Below, piece after piece: positions 9,401-18,897 of a stretch of DNA of 64,000 nucleotides. The notes beneath the pieces were generated by a model, which worked only from the letters and a program-made list of their open reading frames with translations, was not told where the DNA came from and ran no database searches. Positions within the stretch are counted from its first letter, which is position 1. Each line of letters opens with the position of its first letter. Location: the NCBI GenBank assembly GCA_041395105.1, contig JAWLBB010000002.1, positions 868,001 to 932,000 on the forward strand, in the 5' to 3' direction. Made by a program: the position numbers and the translations under genes. The stretch is from Opitutaceae bacterium (GTDB lineage Bacteria; Verrucomicrobiota; Verrucomicrobiia; Opitutales; Opitutaceae).

Positions 9401-9416
9401 CGTCGAAGACTCACCG

Positions 9417-11879
9417 CTACCGACGGACCTTATACTCCGTCTTGTCCTCGACCGCCTTCAGCAGGCGGTCAAAGGCCCCGTTCACCTCGTCGTCCGTCAG
9501 GGTCCGGGTCGGCGACGCATAGGCCAGCGAGAAGGCCAGGCTTTTCGTCCCCTCAGGCAGCCCTTTTCCTTCGTAAACATCGAACAGGGTTACCGTTTCC
9601 AGGCTGAAGGCGCCGTTCGTCACCGTCTGGCCCAACTCCCGCAGGATGCCTTCGACTGAGCCCGCCGGGACCGATTGCCCGACCATCAGCGCCACGTCGC
9701 GAAGAGCCGGCGGAAAACTGCTGAACGGCTCATACTTCATCGGCTTTCGCCCGACCGAAAGGAACTCCGGTGTCATCGCCAGCATGCCCGCGAAGACCTT
9801 GCCCCGCACATTCAATCGATGCATCTCGGCCAGATCCAGCATCCCGAATCGGATCGAGAACCGCCCGTCCGGGTCCTCATGGCGGGCCGCCTGACCCGAC
9901 TGCCAGCTGCTGTCCGGCCGGGTTACCGGCTCAAACACAATCCCGGCCGGGTCAATCCCGGCCAATGACGTCAATCGCAGGATCCGCTGCTTGGCATCAA
10001 AAAAGTCCGGAGAGCTCCCTTTGCGCCAGCTGATCCGATCCACGTCTTCGCCCAGGAGAAAGCCCACCCCGACCATCTCGTCGACCGCCCCGCCGCGTTC
10101 ACGAAAGACCCGGCCACACTCAAAGAAGCGGGAACCGCCCGTATGACGGGCCTGGTTCAGCTTCAGGACATCAAGCAGTCCCGCCACCAGGGTTGCCCGC
10201 AGATGGGTCTGATCCTCGATGATCGGATTCGCCAGCTTCAGCTCCTCCGCCGCCGTCTGGGAGAACCACCTCCCGAGCTCCTCACCGGAGCGTAGGCTGT
10301 AGTTGATGCATTCATGAAAATCCTGGCCTACCAGATAGGACGACGCCGCCCGCGAAAACTCCATCACCGGATCATCCACCGCCACGATCCCCGGCGCTCG
10401 GACCACCCCAGAGGGAATCTTGTCCGTGCCATAAACCCGGAGGATTTCCTCGATCAGGTCAATCGGCCGATCCAGATCGAGCCGAAAACTCGGTATGCCG
10501 ACCGTCCAGGTGATCTCCCCGCTCTCCTCAACCGTCTCTTCCCGCTCAATCCGAAGCTCCAGCGACTCGAGGGAACTCCGGACGACCTCGGGAGCGATCT
10601 CAAAGCCGCAACGCTCCGTCACGTACTTCGAGGATATCCGGATCTCGTTCTTCCACACCCGCTCCGCCCCGACTTTGAAAATCGGCTCGGCAACCGTTCC
10701 GCCGGCCGTCTCGAGGATCAGGTCGACCGCCCGGCGCGCGGCGAACTCCAGGGAACCCACATCCACCCCGCGCTCGAAACGGTAGGAGCTGTCCGTCGAC
10801 AACCCGAGCCGCCGCGAAGTCCAGCGGATACAGGATGGCTTGAACCAGGCCGCCTCCAGAACAATGTCCGTCGTCGAATCGGAGACTTCCGAGGACAATC
10901 CGCCCATCACCCCGGCAATCGCCACCGTTCCCTCACCGTCGGCAATCGTCAGCATCCGCCCGGTCAGGACCCGCTCTTTCTCATCCAGGGTGGTGAAGCG
11001 CTCCCCGTCCTTCGCCAGCCGCACCACGATCCTGTTTTGACGCAGGAGGGAGGCATCAAAGGCGTGCAGGGGCTGTCCCAACTCCATCAATACGTAGTTG
11101 GTCACGTCCACGATGTTGTTGATCGGACGCAGCCCGACCGAGGTCAGCAGACGCTGCATCCACTCCGGACTCGGCCCGATCTTCACCCCGCTGATGACAT
11201 GACCAAGGTAGAGCGGACAAAGTTCGTCCGCCTCGACCGTGATGCTGTCGAGAATACCGCGCCCGCCGGCCTGCGGTCCCGGGACCCCGTTGAAACGAAC
11301 CTCCGGATACGTCAGGGCGAGTCCGAAGTGCGCCGCCAGCTCCCGCGCCAGACCCAGATGGGAAAGACAGTCCGGCCGGTTTGGCGTCACCTCCAGGTCG
11401 AAGACAACATCGCCGTCCGGGTAGACATCGTTGATCCCTGTCCCGAGAGCCGGCGCTCCTTCAAGAATGAGCAGCCCCGCCGCATCGGAGCCATAGCCGA
11501 TCTCCTTGCCCGAGCACATCATCCCGTCCGATTCCACTCCCCGCAGCTTGGAACGCTTGATTTTGAAGTCACCAGGCAGAACCGCCCCCGGTAATGCCAC
11601 CGGCACCCGGTCGCCCACCTTGTAGTTCTGCGCCCCGCAAACGATCGTCTTGCGGCCGTGGGAAGGTCCGGCGTCGACCAGGCAGACGCTCAGGCGATCG
11701 GCATTGGGGTGCGGATTCCGCTCAAGGACCTCACCCACCACCACGTTCTCCAGTGGCGGCAATCCGGTCTCTTCCACCCCCTCGACCTCGAATCCGAGAA
11801 GGGTCAGGGCTCGCTCGATCGTAGCCGGCTTTTCCTCAAGGGCCACATACTGCTTCAACCAACGATAGGAAACTTTCAT
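9417..11879 (-). CDS. pheT: phenylalanyl-tRNA synthetase beta subunit
   Basis: An 820-residue PheT, the large subunit of the heterotetrameric enzyme that charges tRNA(Phe). Domains in order are an N-terminal tRNA-binding OB fold (VVGEVLERNPHPNADRLSV near residues 45-65), the B3/B4 editing region (residues about 200-400, including ALGTGINDVYPDGDVVFD before it), the B5 domain, the catalytic-like core, and the C-terminal anticodon-binding FDX-ACB domain starting near YEPFSSFPPALRDVALMV. The length is normal. Its start overlaps the pheS stop as ATGA, implying translational coupling. Confidence 0.97.
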   Translation of the reverse strand: MKVSYRWLKQYVALEEKPATIERALTLLGFEVEGVEETGLPPLENVVVGEVLERNPHPNADRLSVCLVDAGPSHGRKTIVCGAQNYKVGDRVPVALPGAVLPGDFKIKRSKLRGVESDGMMCSGKEIGYGSDAAGLLILEGAPALGTGINDVYPDGDVVFDLEVTPNRPDCLSHLGLARELAAHFGLALTYPEVRFNGVPGPQAGGRGILDSITVEADELCPLYLGHVISGVKIGPSPEWMQRLLTSVGLRPINNIVDVTNYVLMELGQPLHAFDASLLRQNRIVVRLAKDGERFTTLDEKERVLTGRMLTIADGEGTVAIAGVMGGLSSEVSDSTTDIVLEAAWFKPSCIRWTSRRLGLSTDSSYRFERGVDVGSLEFAARRAVDLILETAGGTVAEPIFKVGAERVWKNEIRISSKYVTERCGFEIAPEVVRSSLESLELRIEREETVEESGEITWTVGIPSFRLDLDRPIDLIEEILRVYGTDKIPSGVVRAPGIVAVDDPVMEFSRAASSYLVGQDFHECINYSLRSGEELGRWFSQTAAEELKLANPIIEDQTHLRATLVAGLLDVLKLNQARHTGGSRFFECGRVFRERGGAVDEMVGVGFLLGEDVDRISWRKGSSPDFFDAKQRILRLTSLAGIDPAGIVFEPVTRPDSSWQSGQAARHEDPDGRFSIRFGMLDLAEMHRLNVRGKVFAGMLAMTPEFLSVGRKPMKYEPFSSFPPALRDVALMVGQSVPAGSVEGILRELGQTVTNGAFSLETVTLFDVYEGKGLPEGTKSLAFSLAYASPTRTLTDDEVNGAFDRLLKAVEDKTEYKVRR

Positions 11880-12919
11880 CGCGCAAACTGGTTCAGGAAG
11901 CGGAGGTCATTCTGGTAAAAATAGCGGATGTCATCCACGCCGTATAGAATCATGGCGAGGCGCTCGATGCCGAAGCCGAACGCATACCCGGAATAAACGT
12001 CGGGATCATACCCGACCGATTCAAAGACCGCCGGATCGACCATGCCGCAACCAGCCATCTCGATCCATTCACTGCCCACCTTGGCCAGGTGACTGGACGA
12101 GAAGTCGACCTCGAAACTCGGTTCGGTGTAGGGAAAGAAATGCGGACGCAACCGCGTCTTGGTTCCCTTCCCCAGCAGAGACTCGAAAAGATAGTCGAGC
12201 AGGGCCTTGAGGTCACGGACGGTCACACCCTTGTCCACGTAAAGCCCCTCGATCTGGTTGAAATTCGCCGAATGCGTCGCATCCACCGTGTCGCGCCGAA
12301 AACACCGGCCCGGCGAAATGATCCGCAGCGGAGGCTTCTTCTTCAGCATGGTGCGGATCTGAACCGAAGAGGTATGGGTCCGCAGGAGATAACGCTCATC
12401 GTCAAACCTGGAGACATTGCCGAAACGCGCCTTCTCCGGGAAATAAAACGTGTCCTGCAGATCCCGGGCCGGATGGTCCGGCGGCGTATTCAGCGCATCA
12501 AAACAGTAATACTCGGTCTCGACCTCGGATCCCTCGACCACCGAGAACCCCACCTGCTTGAAGATCCGACAGATTTCTTCCCGAATCTGGGTCAGGGGAT
12601 GGCTCGCTCCCGGGCCAGTCCCGGGCACCGGCAGGGATGGGTCCACCGCCGGTCCGGCCTGAGCCAGGATCTCCGCCTGCTCAATCGCCGCCAGCGTCCG
12701 ATCCAGGATGGATTGGAGCTCACCCTTGGCCTCGTTGATCAACTTGCCCGCCGCGGGCCGCTCCTCTTTTGGCAGGCGACCGATCTCCTTCATGACCGCG
12801 GTCAGCTGACCGTTGGGTCCGACCAGACGCGCCTTGAAGGCCTCAAAGGCCGGCCGCTCGCCGATTCCCTCCGCCTCAGCCGAAGCCGCCACTATCACCG
12901 CTCTCAGTTTCTCTTGCAT
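11876..12919 (-). CDS. pheS: phenylalanyl-tRNA synthetase alpha subunit
   Basis: A 347-residue class II aminoacyl-tRNA synthetase subunit holding the catalytic site for phenylalanine activation. An N-terminal coiled coil (about residues 1-90) precedes the core. Class II motif 2 is in the HTSSVQIRTM to FNQIEGLYVD stretch. Motif 3 is in the C-terminal AFGFGIERLAMILYGVDD. The GCGMVDP segment forms part of the amino-acid pocket. Its ATG lies 206 bases after the rplT stop and behind an intrinsic terminator, so pheST probably has its own promoter. Confidence 0.97.
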   Translation of the reverse strand: MQEKLRAVIVAASAEAEGIGERPAFEAFKARLVGPNGQLTAVMKEIGRLPKEERPAAGKLINEAKGELQSILDRTLAAIEQAEILAQAGPAVDPSLPVPGTGPGASHPLTQIREEICRIFKQVGFSVVEGSEVETEYYCFDALNTPPDHPARDLQDTFYFPEKARFGNVSRFDDERYLLRTHTSSVQIRTMLKKKPPLRIISPGRCFRRDTVDATHSANFNQIEGLYVDKGVTVRDLKALLDYLFESLLGKGTKTRLRPHFFPYTEPSFEVDFSSSHLAKVGSEWIEMAGCGMVDPAVFESVGYDPDVYSGYAFGFGIERLAMILYGVDDIRYFYQNDLRFLNQFAR

Positions 12920-13015
12920 CGTAAAATTCCAATCTCACGAACCCATCACAAAAACTCCACCAAAAACCCAGCCCCATTTCACCAGCCCACGGGACAGCGT
13001 CGCCAGCTGAAAACC

Positions 13016-13041
13016 CCTCGGAGAGGCTTTATGCCTCGATC
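13016..13041. repeat. solitary copy of the GAGGC-TTTAT-GCCTC hairpin repeat
   Basis: The sequence CGGAGAGGCTTTATGCCTCG matches the hairpin core of the 105-bp array at 1940-2435 with one loop substitution, which shows that the core is dispersed. It lies between pheS and the rplT terminator. Confidence 0.75.
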
Positions 13042-13050
13042 CCTGTTCCC

Positions 13051-13085
13051 GAAAACAAAAGAGGCCGGGCCTCTCAGCCCGACCT
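13051..13085 (-). terminator. intrinsic terminator after rplT
   Basis: On the minus strand AGGTCGGGC pairs with GCCCGGCCT (nine pairs, one G-U) around a TGAGAG loop and is followed by TTTTGTTTTC. This is a textbook Rho-independent terminator, about 40 bases after the rplT stop. Confidence 0.88.
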
Positions 13086-13125
13086 CCCTCGAAGTTCAAA
13101 CAAGACGGGGAAAATCCCCGCTCTT

Positions 13126-13497
13126 TCAGGCGGAAGCCTTGGCCTTCAGCGCGTCGCGGGCCTTGGCCACCAGTCCGGCAAAACCGGCTTCGTCCCGGAC
13201 GGCCAGGTCAGCCATGACCTTGCGATCCAGCACGATCTCAGCGGCGGCCAGGCCTTCGATAAATCGGCTGTAAGAGATATCGTTCGCCCGGCAGGCCGCA
13301 TTGATGCGGACAATCCAGAGGGAACGCCAGGTGCGCTTCTTGGCCCGGCGGTCACGGTAGGCATACTGGCCCGCGTGGTCGACCGCGTCTTTGGCATAGC
13401 GAAAAAGCTTCGACTTGCTGCCGAAATAGCCTCTCGCGCTCTTGAGAACCCGCTTCCGCCGACGGCGTGATGCGGGTGAATTGGTGGATCTTGGCAT
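13126..13497 (-). CDS. rplT: 50S ribosomal protein L20
   Basis: A 123-residue L20, an early 23S rRNA-binding protein of the large subunit. It shows the basic N-terminal extension (SRRRRKRVLKSARGYFGSKS) and the conserved RRAKKRTWRSLWIVRINAAC block followed by the globular C-terminal domain. It is paired with rpmI as usual. The normal third partner, infC, is not upstream of rpmI in this window. A hairpin precedes it (13516-13554) and an intrinsic terminator follows. Confidence 0.97.
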   Translation of the reverse strand: MPRSTNSPASRRRRKRVLKSARGYFGSKSKLFRYAKDAVDHAGQYAYRDRRAKKRTWRSLWIVRINAACRANDISYSRFIEGLAAAEIVLDRKVMADLAVRDEAGFAGLVAKARDALKAKASA

Positions 13498-13515
13498 GTT
13501 TCCTTATAGGTTTGG

Positions 13516-13554
13516 AACCGGGCAGGTCGCCTCGTTGTTTTTACCTGACCGGTT
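13516..13554 (-). promoter_or_regulatory. hairpin in the rpmI-rplT spacer
   Basis: AACCGGTCAGGT and ACCTGCCCGGTT on the minus strand pair over 12 positions with one mismatch around a 15-base loop, about 20 bases before the rplT start. It could be a processing site or a translational control element. L20 autoregulation by mRNA structure is known in other bacteria, but the link here is inference. Confidence 0.5.
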
Positions 13555-13575
13555 AATTGGTTTGAATCAAGCGAC

Positions 13576-13773
13576 TCAGCTCAGACCGTGCGGAAGGGCT
13601 TTCATCAACTGGGCAGCGTGGCCTGGAGCGACCAGCTTGTCCCGGGAGTTCCGGCGCTTCTGTTTCACTGTCTTTGAGCTCAAGAGATGGCGCTGCCCGG
13701 GCGAACGGCGAATCAGCTTCCCCGTTCCCGACAACTTGAACCGCTTGGCGATGGATTTCTTGGTTTTCTGCAT
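13576..13773 (-). CDS. rpmI: 50S ribosomal protein L35
   Basis: A 65-residue L35 with the typical MQKTKKSIAKRFKLSGTGKL start and the KQKRRNSRDK basic segment. Length and adjacency to rplT fit the family. It begins the rpmI-rplT transcript. The region upstream has no infC but does carry two operator-like palindromes. Confidence 0.95.
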   Translation of the reverse strand: MQKTKKSIAKRFKLSGTGKLIRRSPGQRHLLSSKTVKQKRRNSRDKLVAPGHAAQLMKALPHGLS

Positions 13774-13920
13774 GGATCAATCCGTGGAAACCGCCCAATC
13801 AACAGGACCCCGATTCCCATGTAAAGGGGAAACTCCACCCAAGCCCCCAACTTTCCACCACCCCCTCAATACCTCCCACCTCTCTCCCCTAACCTCCTAT
13901 TGATCAACGAGACGAGCGAC

Positions 13921-14063
13921 TTTGTAACATAATAGGTTACAAAGTCAGTGGATTCCTGATCAGGCACCTAACCCAAGAAACCACGATACACCTCACGAAG
14001 GTGTCATCGTAACCACCTTATTTAAAACCACTTCTGAACATTTGTAACATATTATGTTACAAA
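13921..14063. promoter_or_regulatory. pair of operator-like palindromes 120 bp apart
   Basis: TTTGTAACATA, one spacer base, then its exact reverse complement occupies 14041-14063. A copy with one mismatch in the right arm occupies 13921-13943. The region is AT-rich relative to its surroundings and lies between the divergent rpmI (minus) and pseudopilin (plus) genes. Two equally oriented dyads at a fixed distance suggest binding sites for one dimeric regulator. The regulator is unknown and no regulator gene is adjacent. Confidence 0.6.
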
Positions 14064-14172
14064 ATGGCTGTTTCCAAAGCCGGGGTCCGGCCGCCATTCA
14101 GCTTGCCCTGCGGCGACTTGCCCGCGAAGACGGGCTTGCGTCAACTCCTCTTCGATCGTAGGACCACCCCGG

Positions 14173-14862
14173 ATGCCCCCTGAGATTCCATTCCCAACAG
14201 CCAAGACAGGCACTGCGGCGCATCGATGTGCACCGCGGAGGAGCCATGCCAACGGCCTTCCCTCGAGAAGAGGACTGACGCTGGTCGAGCTCCTCACCGT
14301 CATCGCGATCATCAGCATCCTGATCAGCATCCTCATCCCGACGGTCAGCACCGTCCGAACCAGCGCCCGCAAGGCCAAGGCCAAGATCCTGCTCACCCAA
14401 TGGGCCACGGCCCTGGAGACTTTTCGTCAGGAATACGGGTTCTACCCCGCTTTCGATTTCGCCGCGGATGAAGACAACCTGATCGCCTCGGCGGCTGATA
14501 CGGCCGTGTTCGTAAAGGCTCTTTCCGGACGGAACGTGGATGGGTCCGTCCTTGAAGCAACCGACACTGCATCAGGTAACAAAAAACGGATCCGCTTCTA
14601 CACCTTCTCCGAAGGCGAGATCAACGCCAGCGGCCAGTTGGTCGATGGCTTCGATGGCGACAAGATCGCCATCCTTTTCGACAAGAATCTTGACGGCATC
14701 ATTAAGGTGGGTGAAGACGCCGACGACGACTACGCTGCCTTTCCCGAAATCATTTCCGGTGTCGCGTCGCCACCCAGATGGCCCACAGGCGGTCTCCGCG
14801 CCGGTGTTGCCATCTACTCCCCGGGACCTGCCGGAGTGGGCAACATGATCACCACCTGGTGA
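14173..14862 (+). CDS. type II secretion/type IV pilin-like pseudopilin
   Basis: A 229-residue protein with a class III prepilin signal. After a basic leader it reads SRRG then LTLVELLTVIAIISILISIL, with processing predicted after Gly34 and the conserved Glu at +5 (Glu39). The hydrophobic N-terminal helix should anchor it in the inner membrane or in a pseudopilus. The rest resembles major pseudopilins of the GspG type (KAKAKILLTQWATALETFRQEYGFYP). Single pseudopilins of this sort, away from a secretion operon, are frequent in Verrucomicrobiota and Planctomycetota. The 34-residue leader is long, so a later non-ATG start is possible. Confidence 0.8.
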   Translation: MPPEIPFPTAKTGTAAHRCAPRRSHANGLPSRRGLTLVELLTVIAIISILISILIPTVSTVRTSARKAKAKILLTQWATALETFRQEYGFYPAFDFAADEDNLIASAADTAVFVKALSGRNVDGSVLEATDTASGNKKRIRFYTFSEGEINASGQLVDGFDGDKIAILFDKNLDGIIKVGEDADDDYAAFPEIISGVASPPRWPTGGLRAGVAIYSPGPAGVGNMITTW

Positions 14863-14984
14863 GATTCGGTGACCAGCCTGAGTCAGGGCGAAGGGGATCC
14901 GAAATCCGGGATTTTCAAACTCAGGCTTTACAAAAGCGCTCACATTCCCAAAAACCTCCCTTTCCAATTCTGGAAGCAAGGTAC

Positions 14985-15385
<401 letters not shown>

Positions 15386-15424
15386 CCAATGCGTCCAGAG
15401 GTCGGGAATAACCCTCCGGAGGGC

Positions 15425-15835
15425 CTACCTGCCTTGGTCGACCTGCCGCTGGTATTCGGCGGCATCGAAATTCCCGAGCGATCTGGCGATCAATCCGTCA
15501 TCCCCCATCTGCCATTCTTCCCACCCGCTGATCCGGACGCGGTGACCGGTGCCACCGGGACCGTTGTTGGTCCCCTCAAGCGTCCATTTGTAGATGGTCC
15601 GGTCCTGTTCCACCACAAGGTCGTCCATCTGGACCATCAGGTCGGGAAAGGCGGTCATGAACCCCCGGGCAGCCTCGGCGATCTCACCTCGCCCCAATGA
15701 CGGCGTGCCTCCATTGATGGTCAACGACCCATCCGGCGAAAAGAACCCGGCAACGCTGGCCGGATCCTGACTGCACCAGGCCGCCGTGTACAGCCTCGCG
15801 AATTCGCGAAGCTCTGAAGTTGGGTCGTCTGCCAT
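15425..15835 (-). CDS. SnoaL-like / NTF2-fold protein
   Basis: A 136-residue small protein of the SnoaL/DUF4440-type NTF2-like fold, with the pattern FARLYTAAWCSQDPASVAGF near the start and the central GRGEIAEAARGFMTAFPDL helix-strand. The start at 15835 is preceded by GGAGA at a good distance; the longer frame to 15883 lacks this. Family members are cyclases, isomerases or unassigned ligand-binding proteins. No catalytic residues allow a precise call. It stands alone between repeats and an empty stretch. Confidence 0.75.
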   Translation of the reverse strand: MADDPTSELREFARLYTAAWCSQDPASVAGFFSPDGSLTINGGTPSLGRGEIAEAARGFMTAFPDLMVQMDDLVVEQDRTIYKWTLEGTNNGPGGTGHRVRISGWEEWQMGDDGLIARSLGNFDAAEYQRQVDQGR

Positions 15836-16258
15836 ATTGAGTCTCCGATTAAGGGGATTGATCCATTTCGTCGCCACCATCACAAGCGATCGCTCATCCT
15901 TTCAAAAAACCATTGGTTGCCCATTGGTCTTTGCATCGCTCGTCACCTCGATGAGCTATCCCTGCGCGCAGGGAAACTCCAGCTCAATCCCGGATTACCG
16001 GAAGTCGCCATCATCCAACAGGGTGATCTTCTGCGTGGGAACCATCGCATCGATCTTCGTAATCACGGCTGACGCCATCGAATCCGATGGAGAGTCAACC
16101 GGAAATGGCTGAGCCGCAACGTGGCGCGAAGACAGGAGCGAAACCAGCGATCTTCCTGACCGTCCGCAGAACCACCAATCCCTTCCCGACACACGAATAA
16201 TCCGCAGCCCCCCACTGGATCATTGCCCTGCCGAAGCCAACCTCCTACCGTGGATTCC
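15836..16258. other. 423 bp without a convincing gene
   Basis: Short open frames exist on both strands but none has a ribosome-binding site or recognisable protein composition. I see no strong repeats or hairpins apart from CTGCGCGCAG near 15960. Confidence 0.5.
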
Positions 16259-17029
16259 ATGCCGACCTGGGATCCGGATCTCTACCTCCGATTTGCCAAC
16301 GAACGCACCCAGCCCACGATCGACCTGGTTGCCCGTCTTGGTGAAATCCGTCCCGCTACCATCATTGACCTGGGTTGCGGCCCGGGCAACAGCACGGCGA
16401 TCCTCCTCAAGCGATTTCCCGAAGCGAAAATCATCGGACTCGACCACTCCGATGAGATGATCGAACAGGCGCGGGCGGCGCTGCCGCTGATCGATTGGAT
16501 TCATGCGGACGTGCGCCTCTGGAAGCCGGATTACCACTTTGATCTGGTCTTCTCCAATGCCGCTCTCCAATGGGTCCCCGATCACGCCAGGCTTGTTCCC
16601 CAATTGATGGGTTGGCTGAATCCGGCAGGCGTATTGGCGGTGCAAATGCCGCTTCACTACGACTCGCCACTCCAGCAGATCATCCAGAAGGTCGCGCGAG
16701 ACCCATCCTGGGCGCACCGGATGGATGGCCCGCTGAATGCCCTGACCCGACACCCGTCGGGATTCTACTATGACATCCTGAGCGGACTGAGCGCCCACAT
16801 CGATATCTGGCAAACCGAGTACTTCCATCAACTCGAGAGTCCGCAGGCCATCGTGGACTGGATGCGGGGCACCGGCCTCCGGCCTTTTCTCGAAGCGCTG
16901 ACGACCGAGAGCGAGCGCCAACAATTCGAGGAAGCCGTCCTCGCAGGAACGACCGCCGCCTATCCCCGGCAAAAGGACGGCCGTGTGCTCTTCCCTTTCA
17001 AGCGGCAATTCGTGATCGCCCACGCCTGA
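16259..17029 (+). CDS. tam: trans-aconitate 2-methyltransferase-like SAM methyltransferase
   Basis: A 256-residue class I SAM-dependent methyltransferase closely resembling Tam, which methylates trans-aconitate and so removes this aconitase inhibitor. The start at 16259 gives the Tam-like N-terminus MPTWDPDLYLRFANERTQP. The SAM motif is IIDLGCGPGNST (about residues 34-45), followed by GLDHSDEMIEQAR. FSNAALQWVPDH is the Tam post-II signature. Length is right for Tam. It is a single gene facing the convergent ABC permease operon, with 36 bases between stops. No regulator is visible. Confidence 0.88.
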   Translation: MPTWDPDLYLRFANERTQPTIDLVARLGEIRPATIIDLGCGPGNSTAILLKRFPEAKIIGLDHSDEMIEQARAALPLIDWIHADVRLWKPDYHFDLVFSNAALQWVPDHARLVPQLMGWLNPAGVLAVQMPLHYDSPLQQIIQKVARDPSWAHRMDGPLNALTRHPSGFYYDILSGLSAHIDIWQTEYFHQLESPQAIVDWMRGTGLRPFLEALTTESERQQFEEAVLAGTTAAYPRQKDGRVLFPFKRQFVIAHA

Positions 17030-17065
17030 GTCCGGATCCCGTCCGAGTCCACCCTTTGGCCAGTC

Positions 17066-17857
17066 TCACACCCGGCGCTGCACATTCGACAGGTGCACGA
17101 CGAGGAGCAGGCCGCTCAGGAGCAGGCCGGGCCAGATGACCAGCATGGGCTGCTGGAAAAGATAGGTCTGGTTATGGCGCAGGATGGTCCCGAGTTCCGG
17201 CAGATCCGGGTCGCCGGTCAATCCGAGAAAGGTCAGGCCGCTCAGCTCCAGCACCCCGACCGCAAAGAACAACTTGGCCAGCGACACGATCTGCAGCCTC
17301 GCATTGGGCCAGATGGAAAAACGGATGATATGTCCGCGTCGCGCCCCGAGGGCCCGGCTGGCCACGACGTGAAGCGCCTCGGCCTGCTCCGCCCAGATCA
17401 CCCGCAACTGCCGGAAGCCGAAGGCCACGCTTCCCACCGCCGCCGCCAGGACGAGCGTCCCCGGCGACGGTTCGAGAAAGACCAGGAAGAGAAGGCCGAC
17501 GAACAGCACCGGCAGGGCGATCCCGACCGAGACCATTCCGCGTATTAATTTTTTGAATACCCGCGGCCCACTCCGCTCCAGCGCGACAAGGATCGCCGAA
17601 AGAAGCAGGGTCAGCGAACTCGCCGCCAGCCCAAGGACCACGGTGACCCCGGACCCCCGCCAGAGCCGGCTGAGCATGTCGCGGCCCAGTCCGTCCACCC
17701 CGAACCAATGCCCCGGCGCCCACCAGGTCAGCCGCAGATCCAGAAAATCCTGCGCCTGCGGATTGTAGGGGGTGTAGACAAGCCCAAGGAGGGACCAGAC
17801 CACCCAGGCCAAAGCCACCACTCCCATCGGACTCCACTTTCCCGGAAGGCCCTTCAT
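17066..17857 (-). CDS. peptide/nickel-type ABC transporter permease (DppC-like)
   Basis: A 263-residue inner-membrane permease of the binding-protein-dependent (BPD_transp_1) family, second permease of a dipeptide/oligopeptide importer. It has an N-terminal membrane segment, a short external loop with WWAPGHWFGVDGLGRDMLSRL (the family GTDxxGRD signature), then five more hydrophobic segments. The coupling-loop region is RALGARRGHIIRFSIWPN. It overlaps the upstream permease by ATGA, so the two are co-translated. It is somewhat shorter than typical DppC (about 290). Confidence 0.88.
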   Translation of the reverse strand: MKGLPGKWSPMGVVALAWVVWSLLGLVYTPYNPQAQDFLDLRLTWWAPGHWFGVDGLGRDMLSRLWRGSGVTVVLGLAASSLTLLLSAILVALERSGPRVFKKLIRGMVSVGIALPVLFVGLLFLVFLEPSPGTLVLAAAVGSVAFGFRQLRVIWAEQAEALHVVASRALGARRGHIIRFSIWPNARLQIVSLAKLFFAVGVLELSGLTFLGLTGDPDLPELGTILRHNQTYLFQQPMLVIWPGLLLSGLLLVVHLSNVQRRV

Positions 17858-18897
17858 GAGTCGGGATCCTCCGAACTGCCGGTGGCCACCGGATTGATCA
17901 AAACAACCACGAAATCCGCCAGAAAGACCACACAGACCACGAGCAGAATGACGAGGAGCAGCACGTTCTGAACAACATAGATGTCCCGATCGAGCACAGC
18001 CGTCACCAGGTAGCGCCCGAGTCCCGGCCAGGAAAATACGGTCTCCGTCAGGACGGCTCCGCCGAGCAACGCCCCGAAATTGGTCCCGATAACCGTGATG
18101 ACCGGTGCGCTGACCACCTTGAGCACGTGGTGGATCCAGATCCGGATCGGTCCCAGTCCCCTCGCTCGCAAGGCGGCCACCAGGGTATTCAGCCGCGGAT
18201 CCTGCAGACGGGCCCGCAGGACCGAGCAGACCTGAGCCGCCGGATAAAAGGAAAGGCAGAACGCCGGCAGAGCCAGGAAGTTGAGGGCGACCCCCAGTTT
18301 CCGCAAATCTCCGTCGAGGATCGAGTCGATGGTCAGAAACCCCGTCACCTCCGGGGGCTTGATCAGGGCAAAATCAAACCGCCCGCCCGCCGGAAACCAG
18401 CCCAGCCAGAGACTGCCGACGATGAGTGCGAGGAGCCCGATCCAGAAAATCGGCAGGGTCAATCCGATCGTCCCCAGAAGAAAGGACAGCCTTCGCAGGA
18501 TATCCAGGTGGAAGACCTCGGCAAAGACCGCCGTGATCACGCCAACGACGATTCCCAGAAAGAGACCGCAAAGGCTAAGTTCGAGGGTTGCCGGGAAAAA
18601 CCCCGAGACGTCCTCGGCGACAGGTCGGGCCGAAAGGAGGCTGCGGCCCCAATCCCCCGTCCAGAATCGCTTCACGTAAAGGACATACTGGGTCACCACT
18701 GGTTCATCCAGACCCAGACGGGCCCGCTCTTCGGCCACGCGAACAGGATCCGGGTTCTTCAGCCGGAGCGCGACCGGATCTCCGGGGATGGCCCGAATCG
18801 CCAGAAACAGGGCCATGCTCGTGATCAGGAAGATTACCACGAAGAGCCCCAACTTACGCCCGACGAACCGGAGGAAACGAAAGACGTGTCGCCTCAT
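17854..18897 (-). CDS. peptide-type ABC transporter permease (DppB-like)
   Basis: A 347-residue inner-membrane permease with the DppB/OppB layout: a first membrane helix (LGLFVVIFLITSMALFLAIR), then the periplasmic AIPGDPVALRL signature and ARLGLDEPVVTQYVLYVKRF region, then five hydrophobic helices. The EAA-like coupling loop is LNTLVAALRARGLGPIRIWI. It lies upstream of the DppC-like gene with an ATGA overlap and downstream of the substrate-binding lipoprotein gene, with a 424-bp repeat-filled spacer. No ATPase genes are adjacent; they may be elsewhere. Confidence 0.9.
   Translation of the reverse strand: MRRHVFRFLRFVGRKLGLFVVIFLITSMALFLAIRAIPGDPVALRLKNPDPVRVAEERARLGLDEPVVTQYVLYVKRFWTGDWGRSLLSARPVAEDVSGFFPATLELSLCGLFLGIVVGVITAVFAEVFHLDILRRLSFLLGTIGLTLPIFWIGLLALIVGSLWLGWFPAGGRFDFALIKPPEVTGFLTIDSILDGDLRKLGVALNFLALPAFCLSFYPAAQVCSVLRARLQDPRLNTLVAALRARGLGPIRIWIHHVLKVVSAPVITVIGTNFGALLGGAVLTETVFSWPGLGRYLVTAVLDRDIYVVQNVLLLVILLVVCVVFLADFVVVLINPVATGSSEDPDS

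Noticed and set aside
10314..11594. 426-codon frame opposite pheT
   Set aside because: Antisense shadow of pheT with no recognisable motif.
12089..13273. 394-codon frame opposite pheS and rplT
   Set aside because: Antisense shadow that runs through two genes and a terminator.
16220..17023. 267-codon frame opposite the tam-like gene
   Set aside because: The plus strand has unmistakable SAM methyltransferase motifs.
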